DNA of 64,000 nt from Berberis thunbergii (lineage: Eukaryota; Streptophyta; Magnoliopsida; Ranunculales; Berberidaceae), in contig QNQO01006979.1 of the NCBI GenBank assembly GCA_003290165.1, positions 806,001-870,000 of the forward strand, read 5' to 3'. How positions within the stretch are numbered: position 1 is the stretch's first letter; each line of letters begins with the position of its first letter. A program made the translations under genes and the position numbers. Below the pieces are notes generated by a model. It made no database searches, had not been told where the DNA came from, and was given only the letters and a program-made list of their open reading frames with translations. Positions 46,261 to 57,430 of this stretch are shown here, one piece after another.

Positions 46261-47420
46261 GCCATTAGTGATATTTTTGATGAGTTGCAATCAGTGGAGC
46301 TAGATGTTTGATTCCAAGATGAGGTTGTATGGATGGGAGGTCAAGAAGGTGAGTTCTCTAACAAAGGGGCGTACCATTCGGTTAGAAAAAGAAGTAGCAA
46401 GGTTTTGTGGTCGATACTGATATGGTTTAAAGGAAGAATTCCTAGGCACAATTTTATCTCAAAACACAGGACAAGTTGAAGGCATGGAAGAAGATAGATG
46501 TCTCGATGTGCATCCTTTGTAGTTTGGTACTCAAATTAGTTTGGTATTATATGCTGCATTATATGGGGTATGATAGAGCTCCTGCGAATTGGAACCAAGA
46601 AGTTGATTGGTGTTTGAATCATTTTAAGGGAAGCAACACCCGTGTTATGATTAAAAAGCTGGCTTTTAATGCATCAATCTACTGCATTTGGCAAGAACGT
46701 AACAGTAGACTATTTCAAGGCAAACATGTGGTGGCTTTAGAATTAATTGCTCAAATAGTTGAGATGTGTGAATGAGGATTGCAGTGTTGGATCTGAGTGT
46801 GGAGGACAATGCTTATAATTGCATGTTCTGTGACAAATGGAGAGTTACTGTCCAATTGAATTCTAAGTTGATTAAAAAGTATGCATGGACCAGACCAGAT
46901 CAACATTGGTATATGATAAAACTCTGATGGTTCACTCGCAGGTACTAGTGGTGGGTATGGTGCACTCATTAGGGACCATGAGGGCAGGTGCAACGGGTTC
47001 CAAAGAAGGTCTTACTGTCCTAATTCATGAGCTTCAAGGCGTGGAGATGAGAATCAAATTGGCTAAACTGTACAGGTTGAACAAAGTAGTCTTGTGTATG
47101 GACTCAAGTAATGCTTACATGTATCTTCCAATAATACCCCCCTTGGGAAGCAAGGCATATCACTAGACGAAGTAAACTAGCTCTTGAGGATTTCGAAGCT
47201 TACAGGATTATGCATGCAATTAGAGAAATGAATCGAGCAGCAGACAAGCTATCCAAGTTACTTCCTAGTGCTGAATTTATTGAGGTCACTCCAAGCTCCT
47301 TCATTGAGGATCTTAAAAAGATTATTTTTGATGATGCTAGATGTAGAAAATATGAACGAATGTAATCTATAACACTTCTACTTTTCAGTGGTTAGGGCAT
47401 TTGCCTTTCGGAAAAAAAAA
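46261..47420 (+). pseudogene. LINE zf-RVT / RNase H region and 3' end
   Basis: Continues the LINE after the solo LTRs: AISDIFDELQSVEL, WNQEVDWCLNHFKG and CIWQERNSRLFQGKH (about 46681-46725). An RNase H domain follows with NSDGSLAGTSGGYGALIRDHEG (about 46919-46985), LALEDFEAYRIMHAIREMNR (about 47174-47240) and a C-terminus near 47365. Frameshifts occur between segments. The A-run at 47412-47420 is the poly(A) tail. Confidence 0.75.
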
Positions 47421-47439
47421 TTTCACTAAACCCTTTCAT

Positions 47440-47890
47440 TTTCATCTAGTGAAATCAAATAAGTTCTTCCAAGTGAAATGTAGTGGAATGAAATCGAGAA
47501 GGGAGAGATAGGGAAGTGGCCGGAGGAGGACGAGGAGACGAAGGGTTTTTGCTATTTCCCTTTGCGATTTTGGGGTTTTTGCGAAGAGGAAGAAATAGGG
47601 AAGAGGAGGAGGACGAGGATGACGACTCTTGTGAGGAAGTGAAGTTTGGGACGACAAGCAGCAAGGAGTGCGAGAGATCAAGGGAGAGAGATGCGTTTTT
47701 GAGTTTTTTGCGTTTTCTTTTTGGTTTATTTTTAGGTTTAACATATTTATTGGTGGCATGAGTAAGTAAGAAAAATAAATGCAATGCAATGGTGGTGTGA
47801 AAAAAAGGAAATGGTGGTGTGAAGTTGTCGCTGCTTTTATAAAAAAAACTATTCTTTATACATTGTCATACAAAAATAATCATTTATTTC
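47440..47890 (-). repeat. Right terminal repeat region of MULE 2
   Basis: The reverse complement reads ATAAAAGCAGCGACAACTTCACACCACC, then CACACCACCATTGC, then a CT-rich tract like the one at the left end. Low-complexity frames on both strands here (81-115 codons) are not considered genes. Confidence 0.5.
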
Positions 47891-50267
47891 ATATGTGACA
47901 CAAAGTGGTTCCAACTCATGTAAAGCCATTAACAAACCACAAAAAACTAAAAAAAGTAGTTCCAACCACATGTCAACATGAGTATTTACCATCTCATAAA
48001 CCCATTAGCAATTACATTTCCTAAATAATACAACTAAAATGTTTTAACTAGGTACAAATGGTCACATGATTCCACAGTTACACTCAACCAAAAAAGGTGC
48101 ACGCCCAAAAAACAGTCCATTGCATTCTAATGTTGCATTCAACAAAAAAAAAACATTTAGAAAAAAAGTCAGTCCATATTCACCCCCCCCCTCGCCCATA
48201 CCCCTTCCTCTACCCTTGATTGGAGGAGGTCTCACTCCTTGTTTAAAGCTTTGTCTTGTTAATGCTTTAACTAGTGTAAATGGTGCCGTCTACTCCTCGT
48301 GGTCTCTTTACTTCAAGTAGTAACACCAAGTATGGTACCTATAAAATGAAAACCATCATGAGTATGGTGTCATTTATCACATTTAGTGCTCAGAAATAAC
48401 TCATCGACATCAAATGTACTTACTTCAGCCGTGTCACATCTCGATTATTGAGAAAACAAAATTCTCATATCCACGTAGGATTATTCGTTTCCCCCAAAAT
48501 TCGGGACGTGAAAATTCAATAACAATATAAACATTTATAAAATAGTTGAAGTGGAACAAAAAGACTCTAACTCGGAAACTCTTGAGTCTTGACGAGATTC
48601 GCCCACTAATGAAGATTCCAATAGCTCTGCCCAAATAATCTCTAAATCTAAGGCAAAGCTAATCGGCTACATTCCCAAATAAATGTACCCAAGAAGCAAA
48701 AAAATCAATTGGGTTAGCAATTTAGCTGGTATGAGTAATCTCAATATCTAAATAAAAATAAGTTTCATGCTATGATATGAAGTTACATACACAATAAAAT
48801 AACATCCTCAAAGACATAGTTTCTCAACGAGGAAATCTTGTCATTTTAATAAGTTCCTATCATTCTAAAAATAAATATTTATTTTACTTATAATTACACT
48901 GTAGAGGTTGACCATGGCAAGTTTGACCTACATAAATTTTAATAGACTTCTGCAAGGTAGGGTTAGAAATAATAACCATGTAATTTATCAAACAATCAAT
49001 ATTCATCAATTAATACGATTGTGTCCATATATTATTTGTCTTAAAAACATTATTCATTTTTAATCAATTGGTTACCTTAGACTATAGCACATTCGCATCA
49101 CCGCCGAACTTACAAACCTAAATGCCTCGCTTATATAATTAAGTATTTCTCTGTCATCCATGTCTAAGAGGGGACACATCACATACAGACACGTATCACC
49201 AAATACTCCTAACTATATGAGTAATATAAAAGTCACTCTTGGGTTATCATTGTGCATAAGTTACATCACATTTTTTATGGATAAATAATCAAACATATTT
49301 TAGGCATAAAACCACATCATTTCCGCAAGACCAACCTGAATGCATTAACAAACATTCCATGACCCTTAACATCTTAAGAGTCACTATGAAACCACAACCC
49401 TTATGCTTCAAAATACAATCATGATCGAAAATACATATATCGATGCATAAAAGAGTTTAAGGGTAAAACTATAATTTATCTAAATTCAAAACATTATACT
49501 TCCATAAAATAGACCAATTGGATAAATTAAATTTAAGCTATAAACTAAGTCTAGCTGGTTACGTTATCTACTTCAAAAAATCATTTTTGTTTATTCTTAT
49601 CACCATAAGATGTTGCAAACTTGCAACTGAGTCTATCTTTCCACTAGCAAATAAATTTTATGCACGGATACCATATTCAGTTTGTTGGCATTTTCTTTAT
49701 TAGTGAGGGAAAGACATATTTAGTTTAATCAAGAATCATAAGATAGATTATTTACAATTAGCAAGCATACACGTTTTAATATGATTTGTTAGGTACCATT
49801 CACTTTATTGTCATGGCATCCTGAAATTGGACTTCGATTATTGAATCATATTATGTGGAGATTTTTTAATCTCTTGAAGTTAAATGGAAATCATGCTTTA
49901 TCGACCAGTCTGAATAGAGACCTGACGACTTTCCAATTGGTCGGAGCACGTACAAATGGCTTTAGGTTGTAAGGAAAGAATTGATGTGAAAACAATAACA
50001 ACATGAGGGACGATAGAGAAATCATCTATGGTAGCAAAGACACTTTCAATGATACAATGAATATTAGATGAACCCTTTTTGGCCCTAGAAGATCATTTAT
50101 TCAACTAAACTAAGCAGGAAATAAAAAAAAAGACCACAAATAATGGAAAAAGGCGCACGAGGACAATGAATATGATTTTACATCTAGATAATAAATCTAC
50201 TTAATAGCTATATGCAAGTTATTTTTGTATTTTTCGGAGTTTGTAGACTTGCTTGATATTGTATACA
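47891..50267. other. Intergenic, no gene recognised
   Basis: AT-rich. A C-run (48183-48192) and TGTCACATCTCGATT at 48432, which could be an LTR start, are the only landmarks; no partner end was found. Short frames of about 60-85 codons show no domain. Confidence 0.4.
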
Positions 50268-50675
50268 TTTTGACCGTTTCTCATGGAGGCCGTTCGTAAG
50301 AACGAGTCTCCATCTCCCCTCAATTTTAGGAGCTCTTGAAGTGGTCCACTCTGATTGTTTATCACGTTCGTAGAACGTTGGAACTGCCCTATGATAAACT
50401 GAACACGTGTGACACGTAGCCACCGAAGCTTGATGGAATCTTTGGCTATAAATACTACGGTTTGGTCCCCAGACTCATTCACTCAATCTCCTTCATTCTT
50501 ACAACATCTAAATAGAGTGAGTAGAGTTTGGAAGTACCAAACATCAGTGAGAGGGCGTAGCAAAAACCGTGAGCAACATCAATGGCTGGAGGTATTTTTT
50601 TTTTTTTTGGCATTAAGCTTTTCGATTATTTTTAAAGTGTTTATTCCGCATTATAGAATCGTTATTATGCTTACA
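50268..50675 (+). repeat. 5' LTR of copia element
   Basis: 408 bp, pair of 56377-56782. TATA box CTATAAATA at 50456-50464. Ends GCTTACA. The TG start is mutated to TT. Confidence 0.88.
50456..50464 (+). promoter_or_regulatory. TATA box in copia 5' LTR
   Basis: CTATAAATA, identical in the 3' LTR (56556-56564). Upstream there are two CACGTGTGACACGTAG-type ACGT motifs (50404-50418), the usual core of bZIP/bHLH binding sites in plants; that role here is inference. Confidence 0.6.
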
Positions 50676-50677
50676 TT

Positions 50678-50689
50678 TGGTATCAGAGC
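50678..50689 (+). other. Primer binding site of copia element (tRNA-iMet)
   Basis: TGGTATCAGAGC, 2 bp after the 5' LTR, complementary to the 3' end of initiator methionine tRNA. This is the standard minus-strand primer site for copia elements and is the same site as in the TRIMs. Confidence 0.85.
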
Positions 50690-50926
50690 ACTATTTTATC
50701 TCTGCCTTGGTGTTTTAGTGATGCTTTGTTTTTAACCAAAAATTTTGAAAAATTAATATTTTGATTTCTGTACGTTTTCTATTTAAAAAAATAGATTATA
50801 TGATGTGGAAATCATGTAGAAATCGTTAGAAATGATGTGGAAACTGTTAAGCTTTCTGTGATTAAAACATGTGAAACGTCCCTTTAAATCATAACTTGCA
50901 ACCCAGTCTGGAGGTTGAAGATGACC

Positions 50927-51162
50927 AAAACGACATGTAGTTTTTAGTTTTGGACAAAACGACTTAGTTTAGTTGACGGCCTTTTATTGAGTATGGAGCT
51001 AAACGACATGTAGTTTTCAGTTTTGGTGAAAACGACATGTCGTTTAGTTGGGCCAACATTCATTCCGTATAGAGAAAAACGACATGTCGTTTATATGGCC
51101 AGGTTTTAAACAAGAAGAAAAACGACTCGTCGTTTTCTTTTTGGAAAAACAACATGTTGTTT
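50927..51162. repeat. Cluster of AAACGACATGTCGTTT palindromes in copia leader
   Basis: Seven related motifs at about 50927, 50956, 51001, 51029, 51076, 51119 and 51145. The best (51029-51045 and 51076-51092) are perfect 16-bp palindromes; others vary as AAACGACATGTAGTTT, AAACGACTCGTCGTTT or AAACAACATGTTGTTT. Spacing is about 25-48 bp. They lie between the primer binding site and gag, in the untranslated leader. Confidence 0.85.
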
Positions 51163-52007
51163 ATATGGGTCAATTTAAAAAAAAAACAAATCCGAAAACA
51201 GAGACAAACAATGCGTAGTTTCCTATTTTATACTTGGTTTGTGAAGTGGGTTTTTGGGGCCACGCCTTTTTTTGCATATAATTGTTGTGCTTATAATTTT
51301 TATTTGATTTAATTATATGCAATTTGGATAATTGTTCTGCAAATTTAATTTATTATGCTCATAATTAATTTGCATGAATTGATTATTTCTGCTCTATATT
51401 AATACATGCAATTTTTGATGAGTATATATATAGTTAAAGGTATGAAATTAAATGTTATATGCATAATATTATAGTTTTAATTATGCTTATATTATGAGAA
51501 TATTTTGTGCATAATGATAACATGTTAGAATTAGTCATGTGGTTCGTACTTATTCTCATATTAAGTTAGTCTTTATGCGATTTAATGTCTAGTGATCCAT
51601 ATAATTTTAATTAATTAGAGAATAGCCACAACATCTTTAATTAAATAAATTATATATTATGATTGAGTAGGATCCATAAAGAATATTAGACATTAATTGT
51701 AATTAATTATACTTAATATAATAAATTTTATCCCACAGGAATTCTTATTATATTTATATAATTAATTAGGATAAAATATCAAGTTATTCATAATTTACCC
51801 ACATGAATTACGAATTTGTAAATAATTTGATAGTTTTATCATAAAGATTAATTGAATCTGCTTGAAATAAAAATTTAGGCCACATGCAATTTTTATGTCA
51901 TTAGATTCAATTTTTAAGCATGATTTACATTGGTAAGCGTGATATTTATTTAGGCCTCAGTTTTTAACATTAGCATGTAATCTATAATTTTATGCAGTTG
52001 TACAACC
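51163..52007. other. Copia leader, AT-rich, no gene
   Basis: Non-coding leader between the palindrome cluster and gag. No domain, no repeat pair seen. Confidence 0.45.
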
Positions 52008-52740
52008 TGCAAATTTTTCTGATATTCGTTATGATATCCTTGAACTTAAGGGAGATAATTATAAGGTCTGGAAGGAGAGAGTTCCTCTTCATTTAGGGTG
52101 GATGGACATAGACTATACTATTAGAAAAGACGAACCACCAGGAATTACTGATACCAGCACTGCAGCGGACATCACGCTTTATGAACGATGGGAGCGATCT
52201 AATCGCCTCAGCATGATGTTCATCAAGACTAGAATTTTTGCCGGTATCCGTGGTTCTGTTGATCAGCATGAAAAGGTCAGAGACTTGCTGAAAGCCATTG
52301 ATGATCAATTTGTCACTTAAGACAATGCACTAGCAAGCACCCTAATCATGAAGCTCTCATCCCTAAGGCTCACCAGTGTGAGAGGTGTGCGCAAGCACAT
52401 CATGTAAATGAGGGATATTGTGGCTCCATTGAAGAAACTCGAGGTTGAAATGTTGGGTTCCTTCTTGGTGCACTATATCCTGAACACCCTTCAGAATCTC
52501 ATACAACACATAAGGATAAATGGTCAATTAATGAACTTATGACCATGTGTGTTCAAGAGGAAGGGAGACTAGTGATGGAACAGGGAGAAAGTGCAATGTT
52601 CGCAACGCATGGAAAGGGCAAATATCATCCCAATCAGAAAGGCAAAGGTAAAATACACCCCCACCCCCCAAGCTGATATCAAGAAAGATTCCAAGTGTTT
52701 TTTTCTGTAAAAAGAAGGGACACATGAAGAAGGAATGTGC
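52008..52740 (+). pseudogene. Copia gag remnant
   Basis: Starts NFSDIRYDILELKGDNYKVW (about 52009-52072), a typical copia Gag opening, and continues VPLHLGWMDIDYTIRKDEPP, YERWERSNRLSMMFI and LLKAIDDQFVT to a stop at 52318-52320. Beyond the stop, LTSVRGVRKHIM and LKKLEVEMLGSFLVHYILN are still readable in shifting frames. The zinc knuckle CFFCKKKGHMKKEC at about 52694-52739 has the CX2CX4HX4C spacing. Stops show it is inactive. Confidence 0.8.
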
Positions 52741-54500
52741 CACATTTCAGAAATGGCTTGCAGACAAAGGTAATCCAACCTCATTTGTTTGTTATGAATC
52801 TAATATGGTTAATGTTAATGTAAATATTAACACATGGTGGATTGATTCTAGATCAACAATCCACATTTTGAATTCCTTGCAGGGTTTGCAAAACCTAAGG
52901 AAGCTAGTGGGAAGTGAGCAAAGCATCTTATCAGGAAACAAGATGAGCTCGCATGTGGAAGCTATAGGAACTTGCTATTTAATTTTAAGTAGTGGCTTTG
53001 TTTTAAAGTTAGAAAAGACCTTTTATGTTCCAAGTTTTTCTAGAAACTTGATTTCAGTTTCAAGGCTTGTACCTTTTGAATATTCCTTTAATTTTTCAGA
53101 TTCATCTTTCAGTTTATTTTATAAATCTGATTGTGTTGGGAATGGTACTTTGTCTGATGGTCTTTACAACCTTAATTTACATAACAATGCCACTTATGAT
53201 TCAATGCATGTTCACACTAGCACTAAAAGATGTGTTAATAATGAGAATTCCTCTAAATTATGGCATCGGAGATTAGGACATATCTCCATGGAAAGAAATA
53301 AAAGATTAGTAAATGAAGGAGTACTTAATACTCTAGAATTTACTGATTTTGAGACTTGTGTAGACTGCATAAAGGGAAAACAGACCAACAAGTCAAAGAA
53401 AGATGCCAATAGGAGTTCGAACATATTAGAGATCATACATACTGATATATGTAGTCAAGACATGGACTCATATGGTCAGAAATACTTCATCTCTTTTATA
53501 GATGATTAATCACAATATATGTATATCTACATGCTTCATAACAAGTATGAAGCATTAGATGCCTTTAAAATCTTTAAGGGTGAAGTAGAGAAACAATGTG
53601 GTAAGCAAATTAAGATCGTGAGATCAGAAAGAGGTGAGGAATATTATGGTAGATACATAGAGGATGGACAAGAACCTGTGTCATTTGCAAAGTTTCTTCA
53701 ATAGCATGGGATTGTTGCCCAATACACCATGCCTGGTTCATTAGACCAGAATGGTGTAGCAGAAAAAAAAAACCCGAACATTATTGGACATGGTGCGGAG
53801 TATGCTTAGCAACTTCGATCTTCCTAAATCCTTGTGGGCTGAAGCACTTAAGACGACAATGTATATCTTGAACCGAGTTCCAACTAAGTTTGTTCCTAAA
53901 ATGCCATTTGAATTATAGAAATGTTGGAAACCGAGTTTGTGACATATGCGCGTTTGGGGATGCCCGTCTGAGGTGAGAATTTATAATCCACAAGAGAGAA
54001 GCTGAACCCAAAGACCATTAGTAGGTATTTCATTGGATATGCTGAAAGATCTAAAGGTTACAGATTTTATCGTCCATCTCACAACACTAGGATTGTGGAA
54101 TCAAGAAATGCAAAGTTTCTTGAAAATGACTTGATCAGTGGAAGTGATCAAACTAGGAACATAGTTTCTCAGAATGATCACTCAGAATCTCAACCTTCCA
54201 CTTTAAGTGAAAGATTGGTTATTGTTTACAGCACCCCTCAAGTACAAACTGGTGTTGAACAACCAATCATTGAAGTTCCACAAGCTGCTGACGACATTCC
54301 AGTAGATCAGGTAGTTCAAGAGTTGCCAAGAACTTTTGAACAACGAATTGAACCGGATACTTCTTAGGAATATGATGGTACAACATTAAGAAGATCTATT
54401 AGACCAAAGAGATCAGCAATTCCTAATGATTATGTTGTGTATCTGCAAGAATCTGACTACAACATTGGAGCCAAAAATGATCCCGAGTTTTTTTCACAAG
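52741..54500 (+). pseudogene. Copia protease-integrase region
   Basis: Protease: WWIDSRSTIHI (about 52837-52866), where the expected D-S/T-G triad is D-S-R, so the aspartic protease should be dead. Integrase zinc-binding domain: LWHRRLGHISMER (H..H) and CVDCIKGKQTNKSKK (C..C), about 53260-53400. The catalytic core begins EIIHTDICSQDM (first Asp, about 53434-53460) and reaches a stop at 53507-53509. Later segments, VRSERGEEYYGRYI and [15 protein letters not shown] (about 53617-53762), are in broken frames. A variable Ser/Gln-rich linker (54095-54366) precedes RT. Confidence 0.85.
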
Positions 54501-56054
54501 CCATGAATTGCAAAGAATTAGAATCACGGTACAATGCCATGAAGGAAGAGATGAATTCGATCTATGAAGAGTAACGAAGTTTGGGATCTTGTTGAGTTGC
54601 CTAATGGTGATAAAGCCATTGGATGTAAATGGGTCTTTAAAACAAAGAAAGACTCATTAGGCAACATTGAGAGATACAAGGCAAGACTCGTTGCTAAGGG
54701 ATTCACTCAAAAAGAAGGAATTGACTACATAGAAACTTTTTCTCCTGTATCTAAGAAAGATTCCTTGCGCGTTATTTTGGCATTAGTAGCCCATTTTGAC
54801 TTGGAGTTACAACAAATGGATGTGAAAACGACATTTCTTAATGGAGATCAAGAGGAGGAGGTTTACATGAAACAACCTGAAGGATTCCCCTCTAGTGATG
54901 GTGAGCAATTGGTTTGCAAGCTCAAGAAATCCATATATGGTTTAAAACAAGCATCCCGCCAATGGTATTTGAAATTCCATAATGTAATTTCTTCATTCAG
55001 ATTTGTAGAAAACGTTATGGATCAATGTATATACCAGAAGATCAGTGGGAGTAAAATTTGTTTTCTTGCTTTATATGTGGATGACATTTTGCTAGCAACC
55101 AATGATAAGGGTTTGTTGCATGAGGTGAAACAATTCCTCTCTAAAAATTTTGATATGAAGGATATGGGTGACACATCTTATGTCATTGGCATTAATATCT
55201 ATAGAGACATATTTCGAGGTATTTTGAGTCTGTCTCAGGAAACCTATATTAATAAAGTTTAAGAGAGATTTCGGATGAAGAATTGTTCACCAAGTGTAGC
55301 TCCCATTGTGAAGGGTGATAGGTTCAATTTGAATCAATGCCCGAAGAATGACCTTGAAAGGGAACAAATGAAGAACATTCCATATGCTTCTACTGTCGGA
55401 AGCCTAATGTATACTCAGGTTTGTACAAGACCTGACATTACATTTGCTATGGGAATGTTGGGACAATATTAGAGTGATCCAGGTTTAGACCACTGGAGAG
55501 CTGTAAAGAAAGTAATGAGGTACCTTCAAGGAACCAAAAACTACATGCTTATGTATGGACGGACAAACAATTTGGAAGTAATTGGCTACTCAGATTCTGA
55601 CTTTGCTTGCTGTATTGATTCATGCAAACCAACATCAGGATACATTTTTTTGATGGCCGGTGGAGCTGTATCATGGAGGAGTGCCAAACAGACTTTGATT
55701 GCCACTTCCACTAAGGAAGTCGAGTTCGTCTTTTTTTTTTAGGCTACTTCACATGGTGCATGGCTTAAGAGTTTCATTTCCGGGCTTAGAATTATGGATT
55801 CTATCTATAGGCCATTGAGGATGTATTGCGAAAATTCAATTGTTGTTTTTATGGCTAAGAACAACAAAAGTGGGAGTCGAAGTAAACACATTGACATTAA
55901 GTATTTAGCCATAAGGGAACATGTTAAAGAAAAGAAAGTGGTCATTGAACACGTCAACACTGAGCTAATGATCGTTGAACCTTTGACAAAAGGCATGCCA
56001 CCGTTGAAATTCAAGGATCAAGTAGTGAATATGGGACTTAGTTCCATTATGTAA
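54500..56054 (+). pseudogene. Copia reverse transcriptase-RNase H region
   Basis: RT: EVWDLVELPNGDKAIGCKWV (54573-54632), ARLVAKGFTQKEGIDYIETF, QQMDVKTTFLNGDQEEEVYM (catalytic Asp), KSIYGLKQASRQWYLKF, and LALYVDDILLATN with intact YVDD (about 55065-55103), all in one open frame up to the stop at 55260-55262. RNase H follows in broken pieces: SLMYTQVCTRPDITFAMGML, YLQGTKNYMLMYG, GYSDSDFACCIDSCKPTSGY (catalytic Asp). A poly-T slip at 55729-55740 disrupts the STKEVE block. The tail SRSKHIDIKYLAIREHV ends at 56052-56054. Four in-frame stops in all. Confidence 0.9.
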
Positions 56055-56376
56055 TTTTTCATTGTATGAACAATGTTATTTTAATGAAATTCTTAATTAT
56101 TCTGATGTTTTTTTTTCTCATATAGATGCGCACCTTAATTTAATTTTGAGAAAATTCCTCTGTGTTGGACCAAGAATGAACATAGGGTTCATTCATTAAG
56201 AAATTGTTGCCACATAAATTATAATGTTTAAGAAATAAATACATAGTAATACATGGAAGGTAATACTCGTCATTAGAGAACCTATCTCCATGATTCATGT
56301 ATTTATTACTTAAATACATAATATCGATGGGTTTAAGATGAAACATTAGGTTAGAAGTGTGGACCAAGTGGGAGAA

Positions 56377-56782
56377 TGTTGATCGTTTCTCACGGAGGTC
56401 GTTCGTAAGAACGAGTCTCCAGCTCCCCTTCATTGTAGGAGCTCTTGAAGTGGTCCACTCTGAGTGTTCATAACATTCGTAAAACGTTGGAACTGCCCCA
56501 TGATAAACTGAACATGTGTGACACGTAGCCACCGAAGCTTGATGGAAGTTTTGGCTATAAATACTACGGTTTGGTCCCTAGACTCACTCACTCAATCTCC
56601 TTCAGTCTTACACCATCTAAATAGAGCGAGTAGAGTTTGGAAGTTACCAAACATCAGTGAGAGGGCGCAGCAAAAACCGTGAGCAACATCAATGGCTGGA
56701 GGTATTTTTTTCTTTGGCATTAAGCTTTTCGATTCTTTTTAAAGTGTTTATTCTGCATTATAGAATCATTATTATGTTTACA
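56377..56782 (+). repeat. 3' LTR of copia element
   Basis: 406 bp, starts TGTTGATCG and ends TTTACA. Few differences from the 5' LTR point to a fairly young insertion, although the coding region already has stops. TATA box at 56556-56564. Confidence 0.88.
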
Positions 56783-56819
56783 TTGTTTGCTTAGTTTTGT
56801 GAATTGTTTTAATTGATAT

Positions 56820-57200
56820 TGGCACATTAGGGATCAAAAATAGTTTTTACTAACTCATGATGACTCCATAGTTTTCGTTGTAAATTAAGGACACTACATG
56901 TACATTACTAAATAAAAACTATATCATTTGAACTCTATTTGAACTGACGTTTGAGGAAAATTAAAGACCAACATTATAAGCAACATGTCAAAGTTTCAGC
57001 TCATTTTGACATGTTTTCCTCGAAATATGTATTAAATGGATAAAGGGGATTTCTCTATTAATATCAAGAAGTAAGTGAGGCCCCACCTTGATCCCCACAC
57101 AAGCCAACCAGTAGTTCGGCTAGCACCCATTGTCCAAGTCCTCCTTAAATATCCACAAAGATTGTTTACATCATAAGTTTAGTTGTATATGGCTTATGTG
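56820..57200. repeat. Dispersed repeat, inverted copy of 1560-1910
   Basis: GGCACATTAGGGATCAAAAA, GTTTTTACTAACTCA, ATTAAAGACCAACA, GCTAGCACCCATTGTCCAAG match the reverse complement of 1910-1560 in the same order. The two copies lie 55 kb apart in opposite orientation. The family's class is unknown. Confidence 0.7.
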
Positions 57201-57314
57201 ATCTACTTCTAATTAATATGTGCTCAAGAGAAAAGATGTAGTAGTTGAAAAAAAAAGTCGTTCTAGATGGCGAGGAAATAGGTGAGGGAGGGTGGCAGGG
57301 TTTTTAAAGCAATC

Positions 57315-57430
57315 TTAATGATTATAGGTGTGTTTTTAATGATTATAGGTGTTGCGGCGTTTAATGATTATATGTGTGTTTTTAATGATTATAATGTTGT
57401 GGCATTCTTAATGATTACAGGCGTGTTTGG
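57315..57430. repeat. ~22-bp tandem repeat abutting MITE end
   Basis: Five units of TTAATGATTATAGGTGTGTTT, diverging, the last one running into the MITE end at 57420 (TTAATGATTACAGGCGTGTTTGG). The GGTGTGTTT part equals the start of the Tourist TIR. Confidence 0.8.

Larger units (their letters stand above)
36520..47420 (+). mobile_element. LINE (L1-type non-LTR retrotransposon), interrupted
   Basis: Plus-strand pieces in order: ORF1 (36566-37080), endonuclease-RT linker and reverse transcriptase (40810-42900), and RNase H (46261-47365). A 3' end follows with an A-run at 47412-47420 (CTTTCGGAAAAAAAAA). Possible target duplication: TTTACTAAA near 36513 and TTTCACTAAA near 47421. It is split by copia remnants (about 37085-40809) and by solo LTRs (42941-46260). 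Lies within MULE 2. All frames carry stops, so it is dead. Confidence 0.75.
29049..47890. mobile_element. MULE-like element (MULE 2) with PMD and OTU genes, nested
   Basis: Possible ends: TTTTATAAAAGGCAACGACTACTTCACACCACCATTTTC (29101-29139) matches, inverted, 47841-47803 (TTATAAAAGCAGCGACAACTTCACACCACCATTTCC). Both continue with TTTCACACCACCA repeats and then CT-rich DNA. Between them lie a PMD pseudogene (plus) and a MULE transposase-OTU pseudogene (minus), converging. A LINE with further insertions occupies the right part. I infer one large MULE carrying both genes. The outer ends are approximate and no 9-bp target duplication was recognised. Confidence 0.5.
50268..56782 (+). mobile_element. 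Ty1/copia LTR retrotransposon, full-length but broken
   Basis: 5' LTR 50268-50675 and 3' LTR 56377-56782, closely similar (about 407 bp). Primer binding site TGGTATCAGAGC (50678-50689) matches initiator-Met tRNA. A purine tract AAGTGGGAGAA precedes the 3' LTR. The gag-protease-integrase-RT-RNase H order proves Ty1/copia. No matching target duplication was found (ATACA left, TTGTT right), and the 5' LTR begins TTTTGA where the 3' LTR begins TGTTGA. Several stops and frameshifts disable the polyprotein. Confidence 0.9.

Noticed and set aside
47442..47789. Overlapping 81-115-codon frames on both strands
   Set aside because: Purine/pyrimidine-rich terminal repeat DNA of MULE 2, open only because stop codons are rare in such sequence.
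48432..49715. Possible solo LTR starting TGTCACATCTCG
   Set aside because: Only one LTR-like terminus is visible; no matching CA end with target duplication could be shown.
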